Assembly: GCF_000242455.2 (NCBI RefSeq)
Contig: NC_019892.1
Location: 4,030,001 to 4,094,000, forward strand
Length of the DNA stretch: 64,000 nucleotides
Source of the DNA: Singulisphaera acidiphila DSM 18658
GTDB taxonomy: Bacteria; Planctomycetota; Planctomycetia; Isosphaerales; Isosphaeraceae
Direction of reading: 5' to 3'
Position 1 is the stretch's first letter. Each line of letters opens with the position of its first letter. The position numbers were made by a program, and so were the translations under genes. Below are positions 25,251 through 33,365 of this stretch, one piece after another. The notes under the pieces were generated by a model that was not told where the DNA came from, ran no database searches, and saw nothing but the letters and a program-made list of their open reading frames with translations.

Positions 25251-25343
25251 ACGGGCCCTATGCAGCACTCGCTGAGTGATTCATCCGACAAATCCTGGAG
25301 GATCTTGGCTGGCCGAACCGCAATCCACCGGAACAGTAGCACG

Positions 25344-25427
25344 GCCGGGCCGGCCGTCATTCCCTCGGTCTCAAGCCAACCCCTTTGGAGTCGCTCTTCA
25401 CCCGTGAGAAATGACGGCCGGCCCGGC
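25344..25427. repeat. Inverted repeat between convergent genes
   Basis: Two perfect 18-base arms, GCCGGGCCGGCCGTCATT and its complement (25344-25361 and 25410-25427), separated by 48 bases. It lies between the ends of the regulator and the sugar dehydrogenase. There is no U-run, so it looks more like a dispersed palindromic element than a standard terminator. Confidence 0.65.
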
Positions 25428-25490
25428 TATTGAGCTCAACCTTCGACGTTGACGAACTTGCGAAATGAACCGCTTCGCTGAGCGGTGCGT

Positions 25491-26744
25491 CTATCTCGGC
25501 ACGAGCCGATGAATCTGGCCGTCGAACGCGAGGATATACAACTCGCCCTGGGGATCTTCGCCGAAGGAAGCGATGGCGAGCTTCTTCTTCTCGAGTTGCC
25601 GGTCGATCAGTTCAGCGCTAGCGACGGCCTTACCGTCTTTCTCGCGAAGGCCCCAGATCCGACCGGTGTCGAAGTCACCGTAGACATAGACGCCGACCAG
25701 GTCCTTGAGGGCCTTGCCACGATAAACATATCCACCCGTAATGCTCTTCCCATCGTCGGGGCGTTCGGCGGTCGGCTTGTGGGGATATTCCACGAGCGGC
25801 GGAGAGATCGGGCTGGCCGGATCCGCCTTGATCTTGCGCTGGGGTAAGAAAGGGTGAAACGCTTCCTTGATGCTCCAGCCGTAGTTGCCGCCGTTCTTGA
25901 TGAGATGGACCATCTCATAGAGGTTCTGGCCGACGTCACCGGCCCAGAGCTTGCCGTTCTCACGGTCGAACGAAAACTTCCAGACGTTCCGCAAGCCGAT
26001 GCAGTAAACCTCGGGGGCCCAGTGGGCGAACTTCGGATCGCGACGCGCGGGGTTGTCGCTCGGAATCCCGTACGCCTTGCCGTCGGTGGGGTGGTCAACG
26101 TCGATCCGTAAGATCGAGCCGAAGTGGTCCTTGGGGTTCTGGCCCGAGCGCAACGGATCGTCCGCCGCGCCGCTGTCACCAAGCGAGATGTAGAGGAAGC
26201 CGTCGGGACCGAACGCGATGCAGCCGCCATTGTGGTTGCTAAACGGATCATCGGGGCCGATCCAGATCCGTTCCTCGCTCTTGGGGTCGGCCGTTCGCGG
26301 GTCGGTCTTGGAAACCCGGAACCGGGAGACGACCGACCGGCGATTCGGCCCGCCCTTCGCGCGGTCATCGGCCGAGTAATAAACGAAGAACTGGCCGTTC
26401 TCCTTGTACTTTGGGTGGAACGCCAGGCCCAGCAGCCCTTCTTCATTATCCTTGCTGATCGGGGCGGCCAGTTGAAGAAACAGTTGCTTTTGGCTGGTTT
26501 CCTTGTCGTTGGGGAACGACCAGACCTTGGCCTGATGCTGCTCGATCACGAACAGGAGGTTGCTGTCGTCGTTCGGAAAGTCCATCGCGACCGGCCGGTC
26601 GAACTTCAGGTTCGGGAAGGCCACCTCGGTGGTGAGTTGGGGCAACGACAGGTTGGAATCGTCCGCCACGGCAATCGCCGGGGCAAGTGCGGCCAGGACC
26701 GCGAAAAGGGGCGAGAAAGGCATTCTCACGAAATCAGCCCTCAT
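25491..26744 (-). CDS. PQQ-dependent sugar dehydrogenase (GSDH family), secreted
   Basis: A 417-residue protein with a signal peptide (start at 26744, or at the internal Met 26723, which gives a shorter n-region; cleavage after AIAVA). The rest is a six-bladed propeller of the soluble glucose/sorbosone dehydrogenase family: FDRPVAMDFP, EEGLLGLAFHPKYKENGQFFVYYS, HNGGCIAFGPDGFLYISLGDSG and AGDVGQNLYEMVHLIKNGGNYGW. These enzymes oxidise aldoses with PQQ in the periplasm. No PQQ synthesis genes are in the window, and many planctomycete relatives have unknown substrates. Confidence 0.9.
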   Translation of the reverse strand: MRADFVRMPFSPLFAVLAALAPAIAVADDSNLSLPQLTTEVAFPNLKFDRPVAMDFPNDDSNLLFVIEQHQAKVWSFPNDKETSQKQLFLQLAAPISKDNEEGLLGLAFHPKYKENGQFFVYYSADDRAKGGPNRRSVVSRFRVSKTDPRTADPKSEERIWIGPDDPFSNHNGGCIAFGPDGFLYISLGDSGAADDPLRSGQNPKDHFGSILRIDVDHPTDGKAYGIPSDNPARRDPKFAHWAPEVYCIGLRNVWKFSFDRENGKLWAGDVGQNLYEMVHLIKNGGNYGWSIKEAFHPFLPQRKIKADPASPISPPLVEYPHKPTAERPDDGKSITGGYVYRGKALKDLVGVYVYGDFDTGRIWGLREKDGKAVASAELIDRQLEKKKLAIASFGEDPQGELYILAFDGQIHRLVPR

Positions 26745-27136
26745 GAGGAGTTGGGTTCGGCGGGATGGGCCGAATTAGGAAGGAATTCGAGGCGGACAAG
26801 AGCGTCATCTCGTCGCGAGATCTCAGCGAAACGTGCGTTCCCGAAGTCCCGCTACGATGAGCTTCCGTGCTATTTCGAAGGGCATTGTAACGGCGGTCAA
26901 CGGGCGAAGGGGAGATGCTACCGTTGGGAGATGTCTCCGAATCACTCGATCGCGGTCGGAGTTTGCGTGCCGACGACGACCCCCGAGCCATCAAAGGCTC
27001 GGGGAACGTCGATCCGGGCAACGCTCGGGGCAAGAGAAGGACGCCAGCGGGAATCCTCAAGACTTTCGGCCGTTTCCGAATCAGGCAAGACACGAATTCA
27101 GACGGGACTCACACAGTCCCCGGGAATGCGAATCGC
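26745..27136. other. Intergenic region between glpK and the sugar dehydrogenase
   Basis: About 390 bases. It contains a 9-bp perfect hairpin, CCCCGAGCC with its complement, six-base loop (26981-27004), some 130 bases past the glpK stop; without a U-run it is only a weak terminator candidate. The promoter of the sugar dehydrogenase should lie near 26.75-26.9 kb. No gene seen. Confidence 0.5.
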
Positions 27137-28636
27137 TCAGCCTCGATAGTAGCTTTTCGCGGTCTCGATCGCGTGCTGCCAGCGTTGCGAAGCGGCGGTT
27201 CGCCAGGCAGAGTCCTTAGCGGGCGAGAACGTCTGGCCACCGGCTTGCAGGTGTTCGACGGCCGTCGAGGCGTCGGTCCAGACACCGGCGGCCAGGCCGG
27301 CCAGGAGCGCAGCCCCCAGGGCGGTCGATTCGGGCTGAGGGCTCCGGCGCAGGGGTAGGCCGAGGAGGTCGGACTGGAACTGGAGGAACGGATCGGAGCG
27401 TGCCATGCCGCCGTCGACCCGCAAGTCGGCGAGGGGGGAGGTCAAATCGGCGTTCATCGCGTCGATCAGGTCGGTGATCTGGTAGGCGACCCCTTCCAAG
27501 GTCGCACGGGCGAGGTCGGCGAGCGAAGTGGCCCGCGTCAGACCGAAGAGCGTGCCGCGCGCCTCGGGGTCCCAGTGCGGAGCCCCCAGCCCGGTCAGGG
27601 CCGGAATGAAGAGCACACCGGAACTCGGGTCGGCGTGCAGGCTGAGCTCATCGATCTCAGGGGCCGCGCCGACGGCCTTCAGGCCATCGCGAAACCACTG
27701 CACGGCCGCCCCGGCGACAAACACGCTCCCCTCCAGGGCATACTGCGGCGGACCATCCCCCAGGGTCGCGGCCAAGGTCGTGATCAGCCCGCGTGTCGAA
27801 GGGACCACGTTCGACCCCGTGTGCACGAGCAGGAAGGCCCCCGTCCCGTAGGTGCACTTAGCCTGCCCCTCGTGCAAACACCCTTGCCCAACAAGCGAGG
27901 CTTGCTGGTCCCCCACAACTCCCAAAATCGGCAGACCGTCAGGCAGGTAGTCCAAACCCAAGGTTTTCCCGAACTCGCCGGAACTCGGAAGGATTTCGGG
28001 CAATATTCCCCGAGGGACAGCGAAGAAATCGCAGAGGTCATCGGCCCAGCGCAGAGTCCGCAAGTCCATCAGGAGCGTGCGTGAGGCGTTGGTGACGTCG
28101 GTGACGTGCTTGAGGCCCCCGGTGAGATGCCAGATCAAGAGGCTGTCGACAGTTCCCGCCGCCAACTCACCCGCCTCGGCGCGACGCCTGGCGTTGGGAA
28201 CGTTCTCGAGCAGCCAGGCAATCTTGGTGGCCGAGAAGTAGGGGTCGAGCACCAGGCCGGTTCGCTCGCTGATCCAGGCTTGCCGATCACGGTGTTTCTC
28301 GCAAAACTCGGCGGTCCGGCGATCCTGCCAAACCAGGGCAGGGGCAATTGCGCAGCCCGTCCGACGATCCCAGATCGCGGTCGTCTCCCGTTGGTTCGTC
28401 AAACCGATCGCCGCGATCCGATCCGCGCCGAGGCCCGCCTCGGCGAGTGCCTGTGTCACGAGGGGGCCGACCGATCCGACGATGGCTTCCGCACTGTGCT
28501 CCACCCAGCCCGACTTCGGATAGGTGGGCGAAACTTCAGCCTGCCCTTGGCCGACGGTCCGCAGACGGTTGTCGTAGACAACGGCTCGGGTGCTGGTCGT
28601 CCCCTGGTCGATCGCCAACACATGGTCGCGTGCCAT
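27137..28636 (-). CDS. glpK: Glycerol kinase
   Basis: A 499-residue cytoplasmic enzyme that phosphorylates glycerol to glycerol 3-phosphate with ATP. Residues 5-18 read VLAIDQGTTSTRAV, the phosphate-binding motif of the FGGY kinases. Also present are GLTNQRETTAIWDRRTG (glycerol contacts), YFSATKIAWLLENV, DVTNASRTLLMDL, GDQQASLVGQ and the C-terminal DGGMARSDPFLQFQSDLL. ATG 28636 has GAGG upstream and gives the usual family length; the frame before it is unrelated. No glycerol facilitator or glycerol-3-phosphate dehydrogenase is adjacent. Confidence 0.96.
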   Translation of the reverse strand: MARDHVLAIDQGTTSTRAVVYDNRLRTVGQGQAEVSPTYPKSGWVEHSAEAIVGSVGPLVTQALAEAGLGADRIAAIGLTNQRETTAIWDRRTGCAIAPALVWQDRRTAEFCEKHRDRQAWISERTGLVLDPYFSATKIAWLLENVPNARRRAEAGELAAGTVDSLLIWHLTGGLKHVTDVTNASRTLLMDLRTLRWADDLCDFFAVPRGILPEILPSSGEFGKTLGLDYLPDGLPILGVVGDQQASLVGQGCLHEGQAKCTYGTGAFLLVHTGSNVVPSTRGLITTLAATLGDGPPQYALEGSVFVAGAAVQWFRDGLKAVGAAPEIDELSLHADPSSGVLFIPALTGLGAPHWDPEARGTLFGLTRATSLADLARATLEGVAYQITDLIDAMNADLTSPLADLRVDGGMARSDPFLQFQSDLLGLPLRRSPQPESTALGAALLAGLAAGVWTDASTAVEHLQAGGQTFSPAKDSAWRTAASQRWQHAIETAKSYYRG

Positions 28637-28822
28637 CGGTGAATCCTCTGGGCCGGGATCCGAGAGAAAGGGATCGTGGTTGATGTTCGGGAGTGACTTA
28701 AAATACCATCGCCCCACCCCGATCGCGAGAGGCTGCGGGCGATCCGGTTTGAGTCACCCGCTTCGACCCGAGAAACGCCCGTCAGGACCAAGGTTTCGAG
28801 TCGCCAGAGCCAGGAGCTGTCA

Positions 28823-29347
28823 ATGAAAGACGTCGCATTCGTCGTACCGATCCTGATCGTTGGCGGTACCCTGCTCATCAAGTCGATGTCGAAGACGGAT
28901 CCTTTTTACACCCAAGAACTCCTCTTCCTGGCCTTTCTCTTCGGCCTCCTCTTCCTCTGGCACCGAGGCAAGCAAGCTTCGGCAGAGCGAATGAAGGCCC
29001 TCGAACTTGGCTGGGACCTTGCCGACGGCCCGTACTCCTCGTCGCCCGCTCGGAACGTCGTCATCGTTGGCATGCTGATGCCTGTGAGCTTGCTAGGGTT
29101 GGCCTGCCTGGCAAGCTCATCCCGCCCCGATCTCTCGGGCATGATCTGGTTCGCCGCGAGCGTCCTCGGAATGACGACTCTGATTTGCGGTACGATCCTG
29201 CTCCTCCGCCAGCCGGCCTTGCCGGCCGCCCCCGAGCGAAACCGCCAACGCGGTGTGGTTCTCAAGTCCCATACCGCCGATCCCGATGAGTTCGACGTCG
29301 TGAGTCAGCGTGCATCGAACGGTCATCCTTCCGAGGTGAGGTCCTGA
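28823..29347 (+). CDS. Small membrane protein with AERMKALELG motif, paralog 1
   Basis: A 174-residue protein, ATG after AGGAG. Two hydrophobic segments lie at the start (residues 5-18 and 32-47), then a short charged stretch GKQASAERMKALELGWDL, two more membrane helices (about 74-92 and 100-120), and a charged tail with DPDEFDVVSQ. The same order (membrane helix, AERMxALExG, two helices, tail with D-x-FDVV) occurs in the next two genes. The three form a plus-strand run with 3- and 33-base gaps, so they are surely co-transcribed. No known family is recognised with confidence; function unknown. Confidence 0.75.
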   Translation: MKDVAFVVPILIVGGTLLIKSMSKTDPFYTQELLFLAFLFGLLFLWHRGKQASAERMKALELGWDLADGPYSSSPARNVVIVGMLMPVSLLGLACLASSSRPDLSGMIWFAASVLGMTTLICGTILLLRQPALPAAPERNRQRGVVLKSHTADPDEFDVVSQRASNGHPSEVRS

Positions 29348-29350
29348 GCC

Positions 29351-29794
29351 ATGAACACAAACATAGCAATCATTCCGATCGTTGGCATGGCCATTCCAAT
29401 CATCCTCGTCCCGGTGATTCTCGGCTTGAAGCACGCCCGACTCGAACGTGAGCTCGAGCATGCCGAGCGGATGAGGGCCCTGGAACTCGGGCGAACTCTG
29501 CCGAAAGATGAACCGTTCTGGGGCCCCGCGCGAATGAGCCTGGCCTTCGGCGTGGGCGTTCCGCTAGGCGTCTTCTTCTGCGCCTTGATGGCTACTCACG
29601 AAGAGAATACGTCGCAGATTCCCCTCTGGATTTCAAGCGGTGTGGTCGGGCTCGGAGGGGTCGTCAGTGGCGCGGTCCTCGCTTATCGTCACCTTGGGCG
29701 ATCATGGGCCGGCGAGCACATCGAAGACTACCGGTCACGAAAGCCAGAGATGATCGACGAGGACGCCTTCGACGTGGTCGGCCGTCGCGGTTGA
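29351..29794 (+). CDS. Small membrane protein with AERMKALELG motif, paralog 2
   Basis: A 147-residue protein starting three bases after paralog 1, with GAGG in the preceding gene's end. One N-terminal helix (residues 7-25), then LERELEHAERMRALELGRTL, two membrane helices (about 57-72 and 82-102) and a tail with EDAFDVVGRRG. Compared with paralog 1 it lacks the extra first helix. The basic-acidic stretch directly after TM1 should form a cytoplasmic amphipathic helix, which could be a protein contact site (inference). Confidence 0.75.
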   Translation: MNTNIAIIPIVGMAIPIILVPVILGLKHARLERELEHAERMRALELGRTLPKDEPFWGPARMSLAFGVGVPLGVFFCALMATHEENTSQIPLWISSGVVGLGGVVSGAVLAYRHLGRSWAGEHIEDYRSRKPEMIDEDAFDVVGRRG

Positions 29795-29827
29795 TCACTA
29801 CAAAAGCATTCCGGAGAGGAGCGTGTT

Positions 29828-30298
29828 ATGGATCCAAACGAATGGGGACCGATCTTGATCGTAGGCGTTGGATTTGGCTTGCTGGCGCTCCTGGTCACAG
29901 CGATCTGGTTCAGTCGCAGCCTCCAGCGACAGCAGGAGCGGGATCATGCGGAGCGGATGAAGGCCCTCGAAATGGGGTTCTACGTCCCTCCTCATGAATC
30001 CCCCTGGCCACGGACGATCGCCTGTGTCTCGATCGGCGGCATCGTCCCGCTGGGAACGTTCGTCTGCGCCGCCTGGATGACCTCGCTCACCGTGCCGGAG
30101 TCAATTCAAGCCACCGTCTGGGGCCTGACCTTTATGGTCAGCACGATGGCTGTGGGCTGCGCCACCAGCCTGGCTTCCCGCCTCCCCAGATCAAGCGACC
30201 GGGTGAAAGAGACCGCCGCGACCGGCAAGCCGCCGGCCTTCGACCCCGAGTCGTTCGAGGCCATCAGCGCCTACAGCAACAGAGGTGGTCGAGGTTGA
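29828..30298 (+). CDS. Small membrane protein with AERMKALELG motif, paralog 3
   Basis: A 156-residue protein behind a GGAGAGGAG site. One helix (residues 8-27), then RQQERDHAERMKALEMGFYV, two helices (about 62-82 and 90-112), and a tail where DPESFEAIS replaces the DxFDVV of its siblings. Its last 108 bases overlap the 3' end of the convergent glycosyltransferase gene. Together with paralogs 1 and 2 it is a tandem family of unknown role. Confidence 0.75.
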   Translation: MDPNEWGPILIVGVGFGLLALLVTAIWFSRSLQRQQERDHAERMKALEMGFYVPPHESPWPRTIACVSIGGIVPLGTFVCAAWMTSLTVPESIQATVWGLTFMVSTMAVGCATSLASRLPRSSDRVKETAATGKPPAFDPESFEAISAYSNRGGRG

Positions 30299-31582
30299 TC
30301 CCCATCGCGAAACCGAGGCTGCGGCCCAGAGCCCCAGGAGCGGCTCGATCGGGATGTGAAACCGGACCGAGACGATCGTGAGCGTGTGAAAGAGCGCGAT
30401 CAGGGCCACCGCAATAACCGTTGGCCCCAGCCTCCAGCGAAGCTCAGCGCGAGCCAACAACAATCCCAGAGCCGCGGCCACCGTCAACGCCAAGTGGCTG
30501 GCCCGATAGATCAGGCTCCGCGTCTTTGGGTTCGTCTCGTCAAAGAAGACGAAGTAACGGAGTCGACGAAGACAGAGCTTCGCGTAACGCCCCGGTTCCC
30601 CTTTGAGATCCACAAGCGCCCTGCGAAAGAGGATTCGGGAACGCTCGGGTTCCGAGACCGCCCCCAGTTCGCGGTAGTCGGCCGCCGTCAACGCCACGTC
30701 ATCCAGGTAGCCCGCCTCGTGCCGAGCGGCCCAGAGCGAGTCGTTGACCCCTTGAAGACCGCTGCGCTTCGGCCGCAGCACCCGCTCGACGGAGGCGCGG
30801 ACGACCTTGTCGGTCCCCTCGCTCAGGGTGCAGTTGCCCTGCCAGAAGGCATAGCCAAACGTGCTTTTAATCAGCACGAGCTCGCCGTGAACCTTGCCGT
30901 TCCGAGCGATCCAAGGGGCGACTCCAACGGCAAAGGCAAGGCCGACAAGGCCGAGCGGGCGAACCGCGCCACGGATCCCCCGTCCCATCACGATGGCCCA
31001 GCCGACTCCCACGACGACCAGGACCAGAATCGGATCGGTCAGCCCGAGCAGAGCCAGCAAGCTTCCGGTAACCAGCGCATCGCGATCACGCCCCGTGCGT
31101 CCCGTCCGATAAGCCAGGGCCAGAGCCGCCGTCACAAGTGTGGCTGCGAGCAGAGCCACCTGAACGTGCGTGGCCGCATAGACCAAGGTCGGATGGAGCG
31201 CGGCGATTGAACCGGCCAGCCAACCGACCCAAGGGCAGCCAGGCGCCACCTCACGGGCCAGGGCAAGGACCGCGGCCACCAACAGCCCTCCAAGGACCGC
31301 TTGGCCAAGCTCGAGGATCAGGAGCGAGCGCGGGGTCTCGACGCCCCCGATCGCATAGGCCCCCGCCACGATCCAGGGATAGATGGGAGCCTGCTGCGAA
31401 GTCGGACCATCGGATCCCAGGAAGCGGACCGCAAAGCCTCGACCCGCCAGCAGGTTCTCGGCGATCTCACCATGCTCATAGGTGCTGTGGGGGACCTTGT
31501 GGCTCTGCAAGACGAAGACCGCCGCCACGCGGACGGCGACCGCCAGAATGATCAGTCCCCAGGCGATGCGACGGTCGGACAT
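30191..31582 (-). CDS. Membrane glycosyltransferase, PMT/GT39-like
   Basis: A 463-residue polytopic protein from ATG 31582 (AAGG just upstream; the earlier frame is Arg-rich). The first loop has YEHGEIAENLLAGRGFAVRF, and the family's conserved acidic residue in this loop fits Glu of HGEIAENL. APIYPWIVAGAY follows, then about nine membrane helices. The soluble middle (WQGNCTLSEGTDKVV, RSRILFRRALVDLKGEPGRY) matches the C-terminal loop of bacterial GT39-like proteins. The final 36 residues overlap paralog 3 on the other strand and are probably a disordered tail. Sugar donor and acceptor unknown. Confidence 0.78.
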   Translation of the reverse strand: MSDRRIAWGLIILAVAVRVAAVFVLQSHKVPHSTYEHGEIAENLLAGRGFAVRFLGSDGPTSQQAPIYPWIVAGAYAIGGVETPRSLLILELGQAVLGGLLVAAVLALAREVAPGCPWVGWLAGSIAALHPTLVYAATHVQVALLAATLVTAALALAYRTGRTGRDRDALVTGSLLALLGLTDPILVLVVVGVGWAIVMGRGIRGAVRPLGLVGLAFAVGVAPWIARNGKVHGELVLIKSTFGYAFWQGNCTLSEGTDKVVRASVERVLRPKRSGLQGVNDSLWAARHEAGYLDDVALTAADYRELGAVSEPERSRILFRRALVDLKGEPGRYAKLCLRRLRYFVFFDETNPKTRSLIYRASHLALTVAAALGLLLARAELRWRLGPTVIAVALIALFHTLTIVSVRFHIPIEPLLGLWAAASVSRWGSTSTTSVAVGADGLERLGVEGRRLAGRGGLFHPVA

Positions 31583-31840
31583 CCTTGCCGGCTCCAGCCT
31601 TTTTTTGAAAGTTCCTGCGGCTCGACACGCCCCTTTCCTTCTCCCCCGGACCACGGATTCTGGTCGAGAACTCAGCTTTGGTCAACCCAAGACCATGCGG
31701 CCGCACCAACAGAACCGGCAATGTTTCCCAAAACCGTCGGTGATTGCTCGGACTCACCACTTCGGCTATTTTCAATGACCGCATCCTCAACCCGGACCGC
31801 CGGTCTGATCCACATAGCCTGTTTTGGAGAGGGCGATCCC

Positions 31841-32584
31841 ATGACCTACTCCCGATGGTTGACCGCTCTCGCAGGGTTTGCCCTGGGCGTGGTCCCCTGC
31901 ATTGCGGACGACCAACCCACCCCTCCCCTCACCCAAGACGCCATCTGCCGGAAGGTCAGCGCCGCCCCCACGATCGATGGCCGGCTCGATGACCCAGCCT
32001 GGGCAAACGCCCAGGTCATCGACCACTTTCCCATCTTCTGGACCAAAACCAAGGGAGCGGCGGTGACGCGGGCCCGCCTGGTCTGGGACGACGAAGCGCT
32101 CTACTTCGCCGCGGATATGGATGACACTGAGCTGCGTTCCTTTGGAACCAAGCGAAACGACCATCTCTGGGAGGGGGACGTCTTCGAGCTCTTCTTCAAG
32201 CCGCACGACGATCGCCCCGAGTATTACGAGTTTCAGGTCAACCCGCGCTCCGTGATTCTCGAACTCGCCTTCCCCAAGCGTGGCTTCGATTTCGCGACCC
32301 TGGCCGCCCGCCCGCCGCTCGGCATGAAGGCCGTCGCGGTCAGCCGGGGAACCGTGGATCAGCCGGGCGATACCGACCTCGGCTGGACCGTCGAAGGCCG
32401 AATCCCCTGGTCGATCTTCGCCCCCTCGGGTGGTCGCCCCAAGCCGGGCGAGGAGTGGCGGTTCGCTCTCTGCCGCTATGACTATGGCGCGGCCAATACC
32501 AAGCCAGTCCTTACAAGCTCGGCCCCCCTGACACAGCCCAGCTTCCACCGTTACGAAGACTACGGACGACTTCGGTTCGAATGA
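31841..32584 (+). CDS. Secreted CBM9-like (DOMON-type) carbohydrate-binding protein
   Basis: A 247-residue protein with a signal peptide (MTYSRWLTALAGFALGVVPCIA); ATG 31841 follows GGAGAGGG. Residues 30-240 form a family-9 carbohydrate-binding-like domain: APTIDGRLDDPAWANA, ARLVWDDEALYFAADMDD, LWEGDVFELFFKPHDD, YYEFQVNPRSVILEL and GWTVEGRIPWSIF. The module fills the whole mature protein. Such stand-alone forms are common in planctomycetes and bacteroidetes; binding of plant sugars or of a cofactor is possible. A terminator follows at 32655, so it is probably monocistronic. Confidence 0.88.
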   Translation: MTYSRWLTALAGFALGVVPCIADDQPTPPLTQDAICRKVSAAPTIDGRLDDPAWANAQVIDHFPIFWTKTKGAAVTRARLVWDDEALYFAADMDDTELRSFGTKRNDHLWEGDVFELFFKPHDDRPEYYEFQVNPRSVILELAFPKRGFDFATLAARPPLGMKAVAVSRGTVDQPGDTDLGWTVEGRIPWSIFAPSGGRPKPGEEWRFALCRYDYGAANTKPVLTSSAPLTQPSFHRYEDYGRLRFE

Positions 32585-32654
32585 TCCCGACGGAGATCGA
32601 GATTGGAGCAAAACAGGCCAGGACGACGATGAATTAAGATGCCTCGAATGAGCT

Positions 32655-32688
32655 GGAGGGCCACAGGTTCCGAGGCCTCCCTTTTTTT
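32655..32688 (+). terminator. Terminator of the CBM9-like gene
   Basis: The stem GGAGG-CC with GG-CCTCC (one bulged G, 11-base loop) is followed by C and seven T (32682-32688), 70 bases past the stop codon. Confidence 0.8.
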
Positions 32689-33365
32689 GAGGATTGTCAT
32701 TTTTCCGTCGGCGGTTTACTGAGCTTCCCGACAGGTCCTAAGTCTACGGGCGCTGACCGCGATCGAGTTCGTCCCGAACGAAGTGGGTATGGTTGGGTAA
32801 GTAGACTGGGTCGTCAGTCCTGCCTCGACACGCGTTCTCGTTCTCTCAGTTCAGTATCCCAAAAATGGGATTCAACGCTCGCGAGTTGACGCGAATTCCA
32901 CCGTGATTTCGTGACCTTTTCCAGGGGTCGACGATATAATGCAACGCTCGAGCTAGAGAGTTCCCGACGTGCTGATTCGCTTTCAGCAAGTCGGGATCCT
33001 GCTCTCGATCCAACGAAGGTTGACCGCTCCAGTCGAGTGATTCCTCCACGCCTTTTGCTGATGAGCGAATCACCCTTGGTTTTCGCTCAAACTGCGCACC
33101 AGCGCGATGGTTCTCATCGAATCCCGCCGAGTTCCTTGGTTCAAGTCGGCGGCGCGAATCAAAATGCGGAATCGCGGAGTTCCAACCTCCAACGGGAGCC
33201 ATAACCAAAAGAGCAGAAAGTCGACCGCGCCTCGTAAACTCGGCAGGTGACCACCAACGGCCTGGTGGGCCGATTCTTCGGAAACTCGGACGAACGAATT
33301 GAGGCAAGGGAGTGCCCTCTATCCTGGAGGTCTTCCGAGCCCAATCGACCGCGGGAGGAGCGGTC
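32689..33365. other. Intergenic region before the TPR kinase
   Basis: About 680 bases with no supported gene. A minus-strand frame (32846-33604) runs across into the kinase gene but has no family signal and is judged a shadow. The kinase promoter should lie in the last 200 bases. Confidence 0.5.
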
